From Bryobacterales bacterium (GTDB taxonomy: Bacteria; Acidobacteriota; Terriglobia; Bryobacterales; Bryobacteraceae): 36,017 bases of DNA. The stretch covers positions 1 through 36,017 of the forward strand of contig JAEUQF010000121.1 of NCBI GenBank assembly GCA_016789745.1. The letters run 5' to 3'. The notes under the pieces were generated by a model that saw only the letters and a program-made list of their open reading frames with translations, did no database searches and was not told where the DNA came from. The translations under genes and the position numbers were made by a program. Positions within the stretch are counted from its first letter, which is position 1. Every line of letters begins with the position of its first letter. This document shows, one piece after another, positions 14,996-23,670 of the stretch.

Positions 14996-15811
14996 GTGAC
15001 CGATCCTGCTTTCCTAACCAGTCCGCTCCTGCGTATCACGCGCGCCGACGGCATGGAGAAAGAGATCCGTGTCCAGGATGGCCACCTGTTCGTCTGCCAG
15101 GGCTGCTGCTGCGGCCGCACGGACAAGGGCTTTCCGCCCCTGCCGCTGGATGACTTCAAACAGCAGTGGAAAGCCCGCGGCATCCGCCGCCGCTTCCATC
15201 TGACGATCACCGGTTGCCTCGGCCCCTGCCCATTGGCGAATGTTGTGCTGCTGGTCTTCGGCGGCCGTGCGCTGTGGTTGCACTCCATCAACTCCCCGGA
15301 AGACGTCTCGTCGATCTACGACTACGTGGAATGCATGCTGCGCGCTTCCGCCTATCAGGATCCTCCGCCCGCGCTGGCCGGGCGCGTGTTCCAGCGCTAC
15401 CTCTCCCCAGTGCTAAGATCGCAGGCGATGGATTCCGTCGAGCCTTTGCAATGGGACAGCGTCGAGCTGCGTGCCGGACGCCTGCGCCGGATCAAACGCG
15501 CCGAAGCGCGATTGGTGGATAGCGAGGACGGCATGCTGCAGGTGGCCAAGTGCTACTGCCGCACGCACGACGTCGTTACGCAGGCCGAAGCCGAGATGCA
15601 GATGCGCCCCGCCTTCGTCTTCCCACTGGACGCCTTGCATGTGCTGGAGTCATTGATCGGCCAGGAACTGGTGGGACGCGCTTACTTTGACTCTCCCGGC
15701 CGCCGCGTGAAGTTTCTGCTCGATCTGAAAGAGCAGGCAGGCTTCCGCATGGAAGAAGGTGTGCATCAACTGGAAAGCCCCTGGTTCGATGAAAGCGTGC
15801 TCAACGAGTAG
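14996..15811 (+). CDS. Thioredoxin-like [2Fe-2S] ferredoxin-domain protein
   Basis: From the GTG at 14996 the protein has 271 residues; an ATG at 15053 is an alternative start. The first about 100 residues form a thioredoxin-fold ferredoxin domain with Cys at 34, 37, 38 and 39 (FVCQGCCCGR) and at 74 and 78 (TGCLGPCPLAN). This arrangement can bind one [2Fe-2S] cluster. Related domains occur in proteins encoded near cobalamin-biosynthesis and cobaltochelatase genes and in NADH-dehydrogenase-like systems. The C-terminal about 150 residues contain a Cys pair (KCYCRTHD) and a LDALHVLESLIGQELVG helix, but I recognise no family. The gene is divergent from the RraA gene (50 bp) and converges, overlapping by 11 bp, with the last gene of the polysaccharide operon. 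Its redox partner is unknown. Confidence 0.75.
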   Translation: MTDPAFLTSPLLRITRADGMEKEIRVQDGHLFVCQGCCCGRTDKGFPPLPLDDFKQQWKARGIRRRFHLTITGCLGPCPLANVVLLVFGGRALWLHSINSPEDVSSIYDYVECMLRASAYQDPPPALAGRVFQRYLSPVLRSQAMDSVEPLQWDSVELRAGRLRRIKRAEARLVDSEDGMLQVAKCYCRTHDVVTQAEAEMQMRPAFVFPLDALHVLESLIGQELVGRAYFDSPGRRVKFLLDLKEQAGFRMEEGVHQLESPWFDESVLNE

Positions 15812-16667
15812 CCGGCTTCTTCACCACGTAACACAGCATGTGCCCGATGAGCGATGTGGGCAGAACCTTGCGCAGCAGCCTGCCCGCGGGTGTCAGGTCA
15901 ACCCGCGCCGCAGCGTCGTTCCAACGCCCTGCCAGCCTGCCGAACGTATGATACAAGCCTTCATCGGTGAAGGCCGCGAACCGCCGCACGATGCGGAACC
16001 CGGCCGCCGCCAGAAAGCCATCCATCTGCTGCCGGTTGAAAGCGTATTCGTAGAAGGACCAGCCTTCCAGGCTCAGTGCGAACTGCGGATGCCACGCGGC
16101 GTTCGTCCCTTGGCGCGCGTTTCCCATCGTGCTCGCCTGCGGTGCCAACGGTGCCTTGCCGGTCAACCGCCGCAGCAGGCGGCTTCCTTTGGCGAGTTCC
16201 AGCGGCTGCGACAAAGCGCGGCACCCGCGTCGCAGGCGCCCTCCGTAAGGTACCGTGATCACCGCAACGCCGCTTGGCCGCAGCAAACGATAGAACTCCG
16301 CCAGCGCCCGCCCCGGCCCGTCCAGTGAGTGCTCAATGGACCCCAGCGCCATCAAGCCGCCATAGCTGCCATCCGGTAATCCCGAGTCCGCCATATCCCG
16401 CGCATAGAAGCGGCATCCCGGCATTTCCGCCGCCGCCCGGTCACACAGCGCCTGCGACCAGTCCACGCCATCGGCGGCGATCCCTTGCCCATACAGCCAG
16501 CCGCACCAGCGCCCGCTGCCGCATCCTGCCTCCAGCACGGGCTGCGACTTAGAAAACAGCTCCAGAAAGAGCGGGGCTAGTTCATAGCTGTCGCACCCGC
16601 GGATCTGCTGTTCCAGCGAAGCCGACAGGAACGACTTTTCAAACGCAATCGCCACCGCCTGGTTCAT
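15801..16667 (-). CDS. SAM-dependent methyltransferase, last gene of the polysaccharide operon
   Basis: This is a class I methyltransferase of 288 residues. Motif I is VLEAGCGSGRW at 44-54, followed by an acidic strand end (ADGVDWSQ) and LMALGSIEHSLDGP as the post-motif region. The fold and length match the methyltransferases that modify sugars or lipids in O-antigen and capsule clusters. I start at the ATG at 16667 because a strong AGGAGAGGG ribosome-binding site precedes it; the frame reaches 16739 but that part overlaps the upstream gene. A 16-bp gap separates it from the initiating transferase. The C-terminal region (LLRKVLPTSLIGHMLCYVVKK) may be a membrane-associated helix, which would keep it near a lipid-linked glycan. 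The methyl acceptor is unknown. Confidence 0.8.
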   Translation of the reverse strand: MNQAVAIAFEKSFLSASLEQQIRGCDSYELAPLFLELFSKSQPVLEAGCGSGRWCGWLYGQGIAADGVDWSQALCDRAAAEMPGCRFYARDMADSGLPDGSYGGLMALGSIEHSLDGPGRALAEFYRLLRPSGVAVITVPYGGRLRRGCRALSQPLELAKGSRLLRRLTGKAPLAPQASTMGNARQGTNAAWHPQFALSLEGWSFYEYAFNRQQMDGFLAAAGFRIVRRFAAFTDEGLYHTFGRLAGRWNDAAARVDLTPAGRLLRKVLPTSLIGHMLCYVVKKPATR

Positions 16668-16683
16668 ACCCTCTCCTCTTCGT

Positions 16684-18135
16684 TCAACATGCCCCGCGTC
16701 CGCACCATACCGCGCGCACCGTCCGCACCGCGATGTCAATGTCCAGCCACAACGACCAGTTCCGGATGTAGTAGCTGTCCAGTTCTTCCAACTCGCCCGC
16801 GCGCGACGATACCTGCCACAGACCGGTCATCCCCGGCGTGACACACTCCCGGAATCGCCGGAACTCCTCGTCGTAATGCGCCAGGTGGTAGGCGGGAAAT
16901 GGCCGCGGTCCCACCAGGCTCATCTCGCCACGCAACACGTTCCACAACTGCGGCAGTTCGTCCAGGCTGGTGCGGCGCAGGAAGCGGCCTATACCCGGCA
17001 GCACGCGCGGATCCCGCCGCAGTTTGCAGTGCTCCCTCCATTCCCTTGCCAGGGCCGGATCTTCGGCCAGACACGTCTCCAGTAACTGCTCCGCGTCCGG
17101 ATACATGGTCCGCAGTTTCCACATCCCGAATACCCTTCGCCGGTACCCGATCCGCGGTTGCACGTAGAACGCATTCCCTGGACTCACGCGTTTAATCCAG
17201 ACCACGCATGCGGCAAGCAGCGGCACCGCCAACGCCAGCAACAGGATCGACAGCACCACGTCAATCACGCGCTTGATACTGCGATTCCATGGAATAAGTA
17301 GATTGCGCGTCAACGCCAAGCCCAGGTCTCCGCCCAGGTCCAACGCCGTGATCGAATGACTCTGCGGATAACCGCCCGGCGTCATCAGCACGACGTAGCG
17401 GAACGGCAGCGCCTCCACAAACTCCCGCTGCATCACCGGCCCCAACTCGGGCAACGCCACTACGGCCGTCTGGATGCGCTCCGCCATGCCGGTCTCCCTC
17501 AGATGCAACTGCGCCACCATCGACAAGGTGCGGCCTGACCACGCCGGCGCGTCGCATTCCAGATCCAATACCGAAACCGGATTGAGCCCCAGCGACGGAT
17601 GCCGTCGCAATTGCGCGGCCACCCTTGCGGCACCATGCTTCACCGACCCGAACACCGCTACCGGACTCCCCCACAGGCGCGCCTGCAGCAGCCTGCGGAT
17701 GAGCAATCGCTCCACCAGAGGTGCCAGCAACGAGGCAAACAGCATCGCCGCCAGTAGGATTCCGCGCGACCATTCCTCGTGCTGTGCCAGGTACCCCCAG
17801 GCAATCAGTCCGGCGAACGAGAAGAACACCGCCTTGGTGCGGCGGCGCAGCCGCTCTACGGTCGACAATCCATACCCCGGGTACAACCCCGATGCCCAAC
17901 AGGCCAGCGGCATGATCAGGATGCCCAGCGCGATGCCGGAGTATTGTGAAGGGGTAATTGACACCGGATACCATGGCGATGCCGCCTCGCGCGCCAGCCT
18001 GGCCAGCAGCACCGATACCTCCAGCGCCGCCACGTCCGCCCCGAACAGCAACGCCGGAACCCATGCCCGCGCCTCCGCCACGGGTGCCGCCGCGCGCGGG
18101 CTTGCCGCGGCCACCGCTGCCGCATGCGCACTCAT
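16684..18135 (-). CDS. Polyprenyl-phosphate hexose-1-phosphate transferase (WbaP/WcaJ type)
   Basis: This enzyme should start the polysaccharide by moving a hexose-1-phosphate from a nucleotide sugar to undecaprenyl phosphate at the inner membrane. It has 483 residues, close to WbaP and WcaJ. An N-terminal hydrophobic region of about four or five segments lies between 28 and 145, and a Rossmann-like middle domain covers about 155-265. The catalytic C-terminal domain starts after KRVIDVVLS (288-296). Family motifs are FGMWKLRTM (336-344), SLDELPQLWNVLRGEMS (390-406), VGPRP (408-412) and TPGMTGLWQVSSR (433-445). The ATG at 18135 overlaps the preceding stop (ATGA); a longer frame upstream is a shadow. 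Being the next-to-last gene is unusual for an initiating enzyme but harmless in a single operon. Confidence 0.92.
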   Translation of the reverse strand: MSAHAAAVAAASPRAAAPVAEARAWVPALLFGADVAALEVSVLLARLAREAASPWYPVSITPSQYSGIALGILIMPLACWASGLYPGYGLSTVERLRRRTKAVFFSFAGLIAWGYLAQHEEWSRGILLAAMLFASLLAPLVERLLIRRLLQARLWGSPVAVFGSVKHGAARVAAQLRRHPSLGLNPVSVLDLECDAPAWSGRTLSMVAQLHLRETGMAERIQTAVVALPELGPVMQREFVEALPFRYVVLMTPGGYPQSHSITALDLGGDLGLALTRNLLIPWNRSIKRVIDVVLSILLLALAVPLLAACVVWIKRVSPGNAFYVQPRIGYRRRVFGMWKLRTMYPDAEQLLETCLAEDPALAREWREHCKLRRDPRVLPGIGRFLRRTSLDELPQLWNVLRGEMSLVGPRPFPAYHLAHYDEEFRRFRECVTPGMTGLWQVSSRAGELEELDSYYIRNWSLWLDIDIAVRTVRAVWCGRGAC

Positions 18136-18899
18136 GAGCTGGCCTTTCGGACCGCAGGCTCGGTTCGCAACCAGCCGCCCAGCAGCCGCAACACAAAGGC
18201 CGAATTCGTATAGAAGTAGCGGCGCCATAACCGGCGCGGTTCCACCGCCAGGCGGAACAGCCACTCCAGGCCCGATGCCTGCATCCATGCCGGAGCGCGC
18301 GGCGTCACCCCCGCCAACTGGTCAAACGCGGCCCCTACGCCCAACTGCACGCAACGGATACTGGTCCGGTGCCCCGCCATCCAGCGCTCCTGCTTCGGGC
18401 AGCCCAGCCCCACGAACAGGATGCGCGCCCCGGACTCCTCTATCCGGCGCACCACGTCGTCTTCTTCCTCCACTTCCAGATCGCGAAACGGCGGTGCGTA
18501 GCAGAAGGCAATCTCCAGTCCGGGATGCCGCCGCCGGCAGGCGGCGCTTAACCGGGCCAAGGTGGCTTCGGTGGCCCCGTAGAACCCCACCGGGATCCCG
18601 TCCCTTGCGGCCAGCGACAGCACCGACGTCATCAGGTCCGGCCCATACACCCGCCCCGCCTTCTCCGCCCCGGACCCACGCAGGGCCCACACCAGCGGCA
18701 TGCCATCGGCCGTTACAATGTCCGCGCTATTCACCGCTGCCCGAAACTGCATATCGCGGTGGCCTTCCATCACCATGTGCACGTTCGCGCAGCAAACCGT
18801 GCGCCCGCGGCGTTCCTTCGCCCAGGCGCCCACCTGTCGGGCGGCCTCCTTGTAGCTCGTCACATCCACGCGCAATCCGAGAACGTAGCGGCTGTTCAT
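18132..18899 (-). CDS. WecG/TagA/CpsF-family (GT26) glycosyltransferase
   Basis: The 255-residue protein belongs to the family that adds the second sugar (ManNAc or ManNAcA in WecG and TagA) to lipid-linked GlcNAc. Signatures are CCANVHMVME (36-45), ADIVTADGMPLVWALR (59-74), RVYGPDLM (83-90) and GLGCPKQERWM (164-174). The catalytic Asp of this family lies in the TADG segment (D65). The start at 18899 makes an ATGA overlap with the upstream GT4 gene, preferred over an ATG three codons earlier. The C-terminal basic stretch (LAVEPRRLWRRYF) is typical and helps peripheral membrane binding. It lies directly before the initiating transferase, so the two probably act in sequence. Confidence 0.92.
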   Translation of the reverse strand: MNSRYVLGLRVDVTSYKEAARQVGAWAKERRGRTVCCANVHMVMEGHRDMQFRAAVNSADIVTADGMPLVWALRGSGAEKAGRVYGPDLMTSVLSLAARDGIPVGFYGATEATLARLSAACRRRHPGLEIAFCYAPPFRDLEVEEEDDVVRRIEESGARILFVGLGCPKQERWMAGHRTSIRCVQLGVGAAFDQLAGVTPRAPAWMQASGLEWLFRLAVEPRRLWRRYFYTNSAFVLRLLGGWLRTEPAVRKASS

Positions 18900-20062
18900 G
18901 ACCGGCATACCCTCTCATAGATCTCGGCCAGTTTCCGGTAGCTGGCACTGGCCGAGAAGTTCGTCCGGTGAACGGCGCGCGCGGCCTCGCCCATGCGCTC
19001 CAGCGCGGCATCGGGTGCCGACGCCACCTCGCGCAAGGCTCCCGCCAATGCGTACGCATCCCCGGGGCGAAACAGCCACCCTGTGCCGTCCGTGACTAAC
19101 TCCGCGAAGGATCCGTGCCCGCTGGCCACAATCGGCAGCCCCGCCGCCAGAGCCTCCAGGATTACCAGCCCGCAGTTCTCCCACACCAGAGCCGGTTGCA
19201 CCAGGCAGGTGCTCACTTGCATCAGCGCGGCCACGTGCTCCTGCGGCACCCGCCCCAGGAACCGCACGCCGCTCGCCGCGCCTTGCGATGCGCCGAAGTC
19301 CGGGCCATCGCCCGCGATCACCAGTTCCCAGCCCGTCAGATCCGCCAATCGCCATGCCTCCAGCAGGACGTGGATGCCCTTCTCCCGGCAGATGCGTCCG
19401 GCAAACAGAACCGCTCTCCGCCGCGGTCTCGCGCTGCCGGCCACCTCCGCGGTGAAGTTCGGCTTCACATAGCTGCGCTGTTCCGGAATCCCGGACCGCA
19501 CATGAATCTGACGCGCGAAGTGCGACGTCGAGATGAACGCGTCCACCTTCCGCCGGTACGTGCCCATCGCCCGATGCACCGTACCGATTCCCGCCATCGC
19601 CAGCGAAGCCGTGGCCGACCCCCGGTAGCACCGATGTAGAAGTCCTTCCCACGGCACCAGCTTCGACACGCATGCCTCGCAGTTACGCCCTTCGCGGCTG
19701 CAGCAGGCATTCAGGCAGCCCAACCGGTAGTTGTGCAGCGTCTGCACCACCGGCACTCCCGCGCGCCGGCAGGCATAGTAAGCCGCCGGCGAGATGCGCC
19801 CGAACGTGTTGTGAAAGTGCGCCACATCGGGCCGTGTTTCCCGCAGAATGCCCTGCAATACCTTCGCCGCCCGCCGCGACCAGATCGCTTCCAGCCCCGT
19901 GGTGATTGGCCGCGCCTCATCCAGGTCCTCGTTCGACTCCACGTACTCATGCACACGGTGCCCCTGTGTCCGCAGCAGTTCGGCCTCCTGGCGAAAGACC
20001 TGGTCTTCACCCCCAGGCTCCCGGTACCGGTTGTGCACCAGCAGGATGGTTTCCGGTGTCAT
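18896..20062 (-). CDS. Family 4 glycosyltransferase with Cys-rich loop
   Basis: A 388-residue retaining GT-B enzyme. It opens ETILLVHNRYREPGGEDQVF, where the GGED loop binds the acceptor side. The middle carries a Cys-rich insert (CLNACC, then NCEAC and HRCYRGS), a known sub-family mark that could bind a metal. The donor domain has VLFAGRICREKGIHVLLEAW and the E-x7-E region ENCGLVILEALAAGLPIV. The ATG at 20062 gives an ATGA overlap with the methyltransferase gene; the upstream extension (MAVLGGEN...) is a shadow. It probably adds one internal sugar of the repeat unit. Donor and linkage are unknown. Confidence 0.88.
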   Translation of the reverse strand: MTPETILLVHNRYREPGGEDQVFRQEAELLRTQGHRVHEYVESNEDLDEARPITTGLEAIWSRRAAKVLQGILRETRPDVAHFHNTFGRISPAAYYACRRAGVPVVQTLHNYRLGCLNACCSREGRNCEACVSKLVPWEGLLHRCYRGSATASLAMAGIGTVHRAMGTYRRKVDAFISTSHFARQIHVRSGIPEQRSYVKPNFTAEVAGSARPRRRAVLFAGRICREKGIHVLLEAWRLADLTGWELVIAGDGPDFGASQGAASGVRFLGRVPQEHVAALMQVSTCLVQPALVWENCGLVILEALAAGLPIVASGHGSFAELVTDGTGWLFRPGDAYALAGALREVASAPDAALERMGEAARAVHRTNFSASASYRKLAEIYERVCRS

Positions 20063-20922
20063 GACGTGAACCTGTACACCCAGCGCGTCGGCGGCAGCGT
20101 TCTCGCCACCCAAGACCGCCACATGCCTTGCACGGCCGCCAACTCCTGATGAAACGCGAAGCGCTCAAATTCCGTGATGCCCGCCGCGGCCAGCAGTGGG
20201 GGCAGTTCCTTCGCCCCATAGCTGCGGTTATCGCCGAAGTTCTGCCGCATCAGGCCTAATCGCCGCAGCGGATTGTGCCACCAGTTGTGAAAATCCACCA
20301 CCGCCGTGCCGCCCGGCGCCAGCGACCTGCGAATGGCGGCCAGCAGCGCCTGCTCATGGCTGGGGCCTCGCTCGAGGCTATCCATGCAGATCACCTGCGG
20401 CAGCGAACCTTGAAAGGGCGGATGCAGATAGTCCATGCGGACGAACAGGATGTTTTCCAATCCCCGGTCCGATGCCTCCGTGCTTGCCTTTCGCAATGCC
20501 TGCCAGGAAAGATCGCAGTGCAGCACGTGGCGCCAGCGGCGGGCGTAGCTGAGCGTGTAGTAGCCGGGCCCGGCCGAGAAATCGCATACCAGGTCGCGGG
20601 AGCCCGCCGCGCGCAGCAACTCCTCCACCTGCCGCACCTGCGACCGCTTGCGGCGATGATCGGCCGCCGTGTTCCGCATCTCCCAATAGCTGCCATCGGT
20701 GACGTTTCTTGCCTCTGCATACGCTGCCAGATACTCTGCCGAAGCGCCCGCCAGATCCCCCGTTCCGCTGGCCACAAGAGACAGAATTCGCCCGTCCGCC
20801 GACAGCGGAAACGTCCGCCCGCACGACACGCAGCGAACGCCGGCGCCTGCGTCTTCGCGCACCTCGCCGCCATCGTCCGGGCAGCGGAACAACGGCAGCA
20901 ATTCCTGCCACGGCGCTGTCAT
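20059..20922 (-). CDS. Class I methyltransferase with N-terminal zinc-ribbon-like segment
   Basis: The protein has 287 residues from the ATG at 20922, which overlaps the deacetylase stop (ATGA). The frame continues far upstream but that part is antisense shadow of other genes. Residues 10-45 resemble a Trm112/zinc-ribbon element (CPDDGG at 14-19 and CVSCG at 31-35). The first half has one Cys rather than the usual pair, so metal binding may be weak or lost. Motif I is LVCDFSAGPGYYT (111-123), followed by ICMDSLERGPSHE at the motif IV position. This layout is common in methyltransferases of polysaccharide clusters that modify sugars. The substrate is not known. Confidence 0.8.
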   Translation of the reverse strand: MTAPWQELLPLFRCPDDGGEVREDAGAGVRCVSCGRTFPLSADGRILSLVASGTGDLAGASAEYLAAYAEARNVTDGSYWEMRNTAADHRRKRSQVRQVEELLRAAGSRDLVCDFSAGPGYYTLSYARRWRHVLHCDLSWQALRKASTEASDRGLENILFVRMDYLHPPFQGSLPQVICMDSLERGPSHEQALLAAIRRSLAPGGTAVVDFHNWWHNPLRRLGLMRQNFGDNRSYGAKELPPLLAAAGITEFERFAFHQELAAVQGMWRSWVARTLPPTRWVYRFTS

Positions 20923-21647
20923 CGCGCAGCCTCCCGGCACAACTCCGAGTTCGCCACAAACCGCAACTGGCTGCGGCGCTCGTTGATCTCCATCAGCATC
21001 GTCTCCAGCAGCGGCCAAGCCCGATGCTCCTCGATCTCCCACGAATGCCCCCACAGGTGCACCACGCCGCCTTGTACAATCGCCCGGTCCAACAATGACC
21101 GGAACAGGCCCACCAGCCCGCCCTGCCCGTACCGCAGCCACGTCAACAAATGCCCCAGCCGCATCCGCCGGATCGCATTGCGCCAATAGCCAGCCGCCGG
21201 ATGCACGTGCGCCTGGAGTGTCGTCGGCAGCACGGCAATCCCACCTCGCCAGCGGGGCATTCCATAGTCCAGCAGTTCCGTCGTGCGAAAGCCGCGGAAC
21301 CCAGCCTCCGCCGCCATCCGCACATGCGCTTGCTTGAACCGCCCGCCCGGCGGTGCAAAGACGCGGCATTCCCGCCCCGTGATGTCTTCCACGTACTGGC
21401 GGGACCCGCGGATTTCGCTGTCCGCCTCGCGGTCCGGCAGCGTGGTCAGGCGGGGATGATGCAGCGTGTGTGCGCCTAACTCAAAGCCCTGCGCCAACTG
21501 CTGCAACTCGTCGCGACCGAGCAGCGCGCGTCCTTCACACTGGCGCGGCACATAGAACGTTCCCGGCACGCCGTGGCGCGCCAGCATCGCCGCCAACTTC
21601 ATGTCCAGCGCGTGCCCATCGTCCCAGCTTGTGGTCAAGTACGTCAT
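20919..21647 (-). CDS. Polysaccharide deacetylase (NodB-homology, CE4)
   Basis: CE4 enzymes remove N- or O-acetyl groups from glycans with a metal ion. The 242-residue protein shows SWDDGHALD (7-15; catalytic and metal Asp), the His motif GAHTLHHP (58-65) and FAPPGGRF (97-104). Late VVHLWGHSWEIEE supplies another His of the active site. There is no signal peptide, so it should act in the cytoplasm, perhaps on the lipid-linked repeat unit. The ATG at 21647 has a strong AGGAAGG just before it and an ATGA overlap with the GT4 upstream. A free amino group made here could be the site for later modification (inference). Confidence 0.9.
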   Translation of the reverse strand: MTYLTTSWDDGHALDMKLAAMLARHGVPGTFYVPRQCEGRALLGRDELQQLAQGFELGAHTLHHPRLTTLPDREADSEIRGSRQYVEDITGRECRVFAPPGGRFKQAHVRMAAEAGFRGFRTTELLDYGMPRWRGGIAVLPTTLQAHVHPAAGYWRNAIRRMRLGHLLTWLRYGQGGLVGLFRSLLDRAIVQGGVVHLWGHSWEIEEHRAWPLLETMLMEINERRSQLRFVANSELCREAAR

Positions 21648-22804
21648 CCTTCCTCCGGCCTCTCGCCTTCCAGTACGAAGCGAATGGCATTGCGGAAGCC
21701 CTCCGCCATGCGCTCCTGCGTCCAGTGCTCCACGTCCTGATACGCGTTCGCGCCCAGGCGTTCGCGCAGGCCGGGATCGCAAAGCATGCGCCGGAGGGCC
21801 GCGGCCAGTGCCTCCGGATCGCGCTCCGGCACCACCAGTCCATTACGCCCATCGACCACCAGGCCGCCCGCCACCGCGCCCACAGCTTCGCTCGCGATCA
21901 GCGGCACCTTGCGATTGAAGGCTTCGTTCGCCACCAACCCCCACGTCTCGCGTCCGCCCGGTGTGGTCACCGACGGCAGTACGAATGTCCACGCCAGGTC
22001 GTAGTAGGCGAGTGCCTCTTGCGGCGGCACATAACCGGCAAACCGTACCTGCCCGCCGATCCCCAGTGTCTCCGCCCCCGCTCGCAACGGCGCCGCCGCC
22101 GATCCGGCGCCACACAACACCAGCACCGCGTCCGGCTCCCGCAGCTTGGCGAAGGCATCCACCAGCACCTCGACGCCTTTCTCCGGCTCCAGTCGCCCCA
22201 GGTACAGCACCACCTTCGCTCCCTCGGCTATCTCCAGCCTCTGCCGTGTCGATGCCACCACCGCCCGGTCCACCGGTTGCCGGTAGAAATGGTTATCCAC
22301 CGCCTGCGGCGCCAGAAAAATCCGCCGTGCCTCCACGTCCTCCCGCAGCAGATACTGCCGCACATGTTCTCCGTACACCACCAGCGCATCGGCGTTGCGG
22401 TACAGCCGCTGCGTCAGCGGCCACAGCAGCTTCTGTACCGGTGTGCCCAGCCGCATCCACACGCCCGTCCATAGAATGAAGGGCCGCCCCGTGCACCGCG
22501 CCACCAGCCACGTCACCGGCAGCGCGAACTTGTCGTTGATGCACTTGATGTAAACCTGGTTGCCGCGATCGGCCAGCAGTGCCCGCACCAGGCTGGGCAC
22601 AATCCGCACATGCCCCAGCCAGAACCCCGGCAGATACTCGCAGTGAAACTTGCCGCTATGCGCCACGCCATGTGCCCGCTGCCAGTACCACTCGCCGCCA
22701 TCCGAGTACAGATAACAATGCAGGTCGCACATCGAGGCCAGCGCCTCGAACATCTTCACCCGGTAGTGGGCGATGAAATTGCTCACAAACACCACACGCG
22801 CCAT
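21644..22804 (-). CDS. Family 4 glycosyltransferase
   Basis: This is a 386-residue GT-B retaining glycosyltransferase with the opening MARVVFVSNFIAHYRVKMF. The donor half begins VVLYLGRLEPEKGVEVLVDAF and includes LPSVTTPGGRETWGLVANEAF, where the E-x7-E motif is present as E-TWGLVAN-E. A short hydrophobic surface region in the N-domain (FALPVTWLVARCTGRPFILWTGVWM) is usual for membrane-associated members. The ATG at 22804 follows the upstream stop by 2 bp. Longer frame extension upstream is an artefact of antisense reading. Sugar and linkage unknown. Confidence 0.88.
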   Translation of the reverse strand: MARVVFVSNFIAHYRVKMFEALASMCDLHCYLYSDGGEWYWQRAHGVAHSGKFHCEYLPGFWLGHVRIVPSLVRALLADRGNQVYIKCINDKFALPVTWLVARCTGRPFILWTGVWMRLGTPVQKLLWPLTQRLYRNADALVVYGEHVRQYLLREDVEARRIFLAPQAVDNHFYRQPVDRAVVASTRQRLEIAEGAKVVLYLGRLEPEKGVEVLVDAFAKLREPDAVLVLCGAGSAAAPLRAGAETLGIGGQVRFAGYVPPQEALAYYDLAWTFVLPSVTTPGGRETWGLVANEAFNRKVPLIASEAVGAVAGGLVVDGRNGLVVPERDPEALAAALRRMLCDPGLRERLGANAYQDVEHWTQERMAEGFRNAIRFVLEGERPEEG

Positions 22805-22806
22805 GC

Positions 22807-23670
22807 TCACGCCGCCCCCTCCTTCACCGGGCGCAGCGTGTGCAGCATCCAGTGCAGCGGGTATCCGAAGATCCTCCGCGCCAGGCCCACCGCCAGGCAC
22901 GCCGGCAGCAGCGGCCACGGGCAGTTGCGCATCGCATAGCGCAGAAACACGGCCAGGTTCCCGCCCCCGCGCCTGCCGAACAGATGCCGCCCGTAGTTGC
23001 GCCAGGATCGCTGGATCAGGTTTTGCGCATCGCCGCTCGCCTCCGGGTACGCCTGCAGCCTCACGTTCCGGTCGCAGATGATCCGGAAGCCGGCCCGCCG
23101 CGCCCGGTGCGTAAAGTCGTAGTCGGCGGCATAGTGCGGGAACCGCCGCGAATCAAACAGGCCGATTGAGGCGAACGCCGTCTCCGGAATCAGCAGCCCA
23201 CGGCCTTGTGCATGCGTCACCTCCACCACATCCGACGCCTCACCGATCAGGCTTGTGTGCGAGGCCAGCAGCCAGTTCACCCGCTCGCCGCCCGATAGCG
23301 GGGCGCCCGTGGCAATGTCCACCGCCGATGCGCTGATCAGCGTGTCCGGATGCCGCTCCATCGACTCCCGCAACCGCGCCACGAAGTCGGTCGACGGCAC
23401 CGTGTCGTCATTCAAGCAAACCACCGGACCGCCACCCGCCGCCAGTGCCCGCCGCACGCCGGCATTCGTCGCCTCCGCCCACCAGAGGCTGCCATCGCCG
23501 CGTAGCAGATCCACCTCCGGAAACCCGTCGCGGATCATCTGCCCGGTTCCGTCTTCTGACCCGTCATCGATGATGATCGTGCGAAAGCCGCGGTCCGTCT
23601 GCGCCCGCAGCGCCTCCAGACAGGCCCGCGTGAAGTGCCGCCGGTTGTGTACTGGGATCACGAAGGTCAT
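22807..23670 (-). CDS. Family 2 glycosyltransferase (rhamnosyltransferase-like)
   Basis: The 287-residue GT-A protein starts MTFVIPVHNRRHFTRACLEAL. IIIDDGSEDGTG gives the nucleotide-binding DD, and GDGSLWWAEATNAGVRRAL is a block typical of rhamnosyltransferase-like GT2 proteins. The metal-binding motif is LNDDT, and GLFDSRRFPHYAADYDFTHR holds the putative catalytic acid. The C-terminal region has a hydrophobic stretch that may touch the membrane. The ATG at 23670 overlaps the upstream stop by ATGA. The longer frame to 23907 overlaps the ligase gene and is rejected. Confidence 0.87.
   Translation of the reverse strand: MTFVIPVHNRRHFTRACLEALRAQTDRGFRTIIIDDGSEDGTGQMIRDGFPEVDLLRGDGSLWWAEATNAGVRRALAAGGGPVVCLNDDTVPSTDFVARLRESMERHPDTLISASAVDIATGAPLSGGERVNWLLASHTSLIGEASDVVEVTHAQGRGLLIPETAFASIGLFDSRRFPHYAADYDFTHRARRAGFRIICDRNVRLQAYPEASGDAQNLIQRSWRNYGRHLFGRRGGGNLAVFLRYAMRNCPWPLLPACLAVGLARRIFGYPLHWMLHTLRPVKEGAA

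Noticed and set aside
14996..15811. Cobalamin-biosynthesis gene
   Set aside because: The ferredoxin domain recalls proteins encoded near cobaltochelatase, but no cobalamin gene is in the window.
16684..18135. Exosortase/PEP-CTERM type polysaccharide locus
   Set aside because: The WcaJ-like transferase and the multi-SLBB protein occur in such loci, but no exosortase, PEP-CTERM protein, or sigma-54 promoter (TGGCAC-N5-TTGC) was found.
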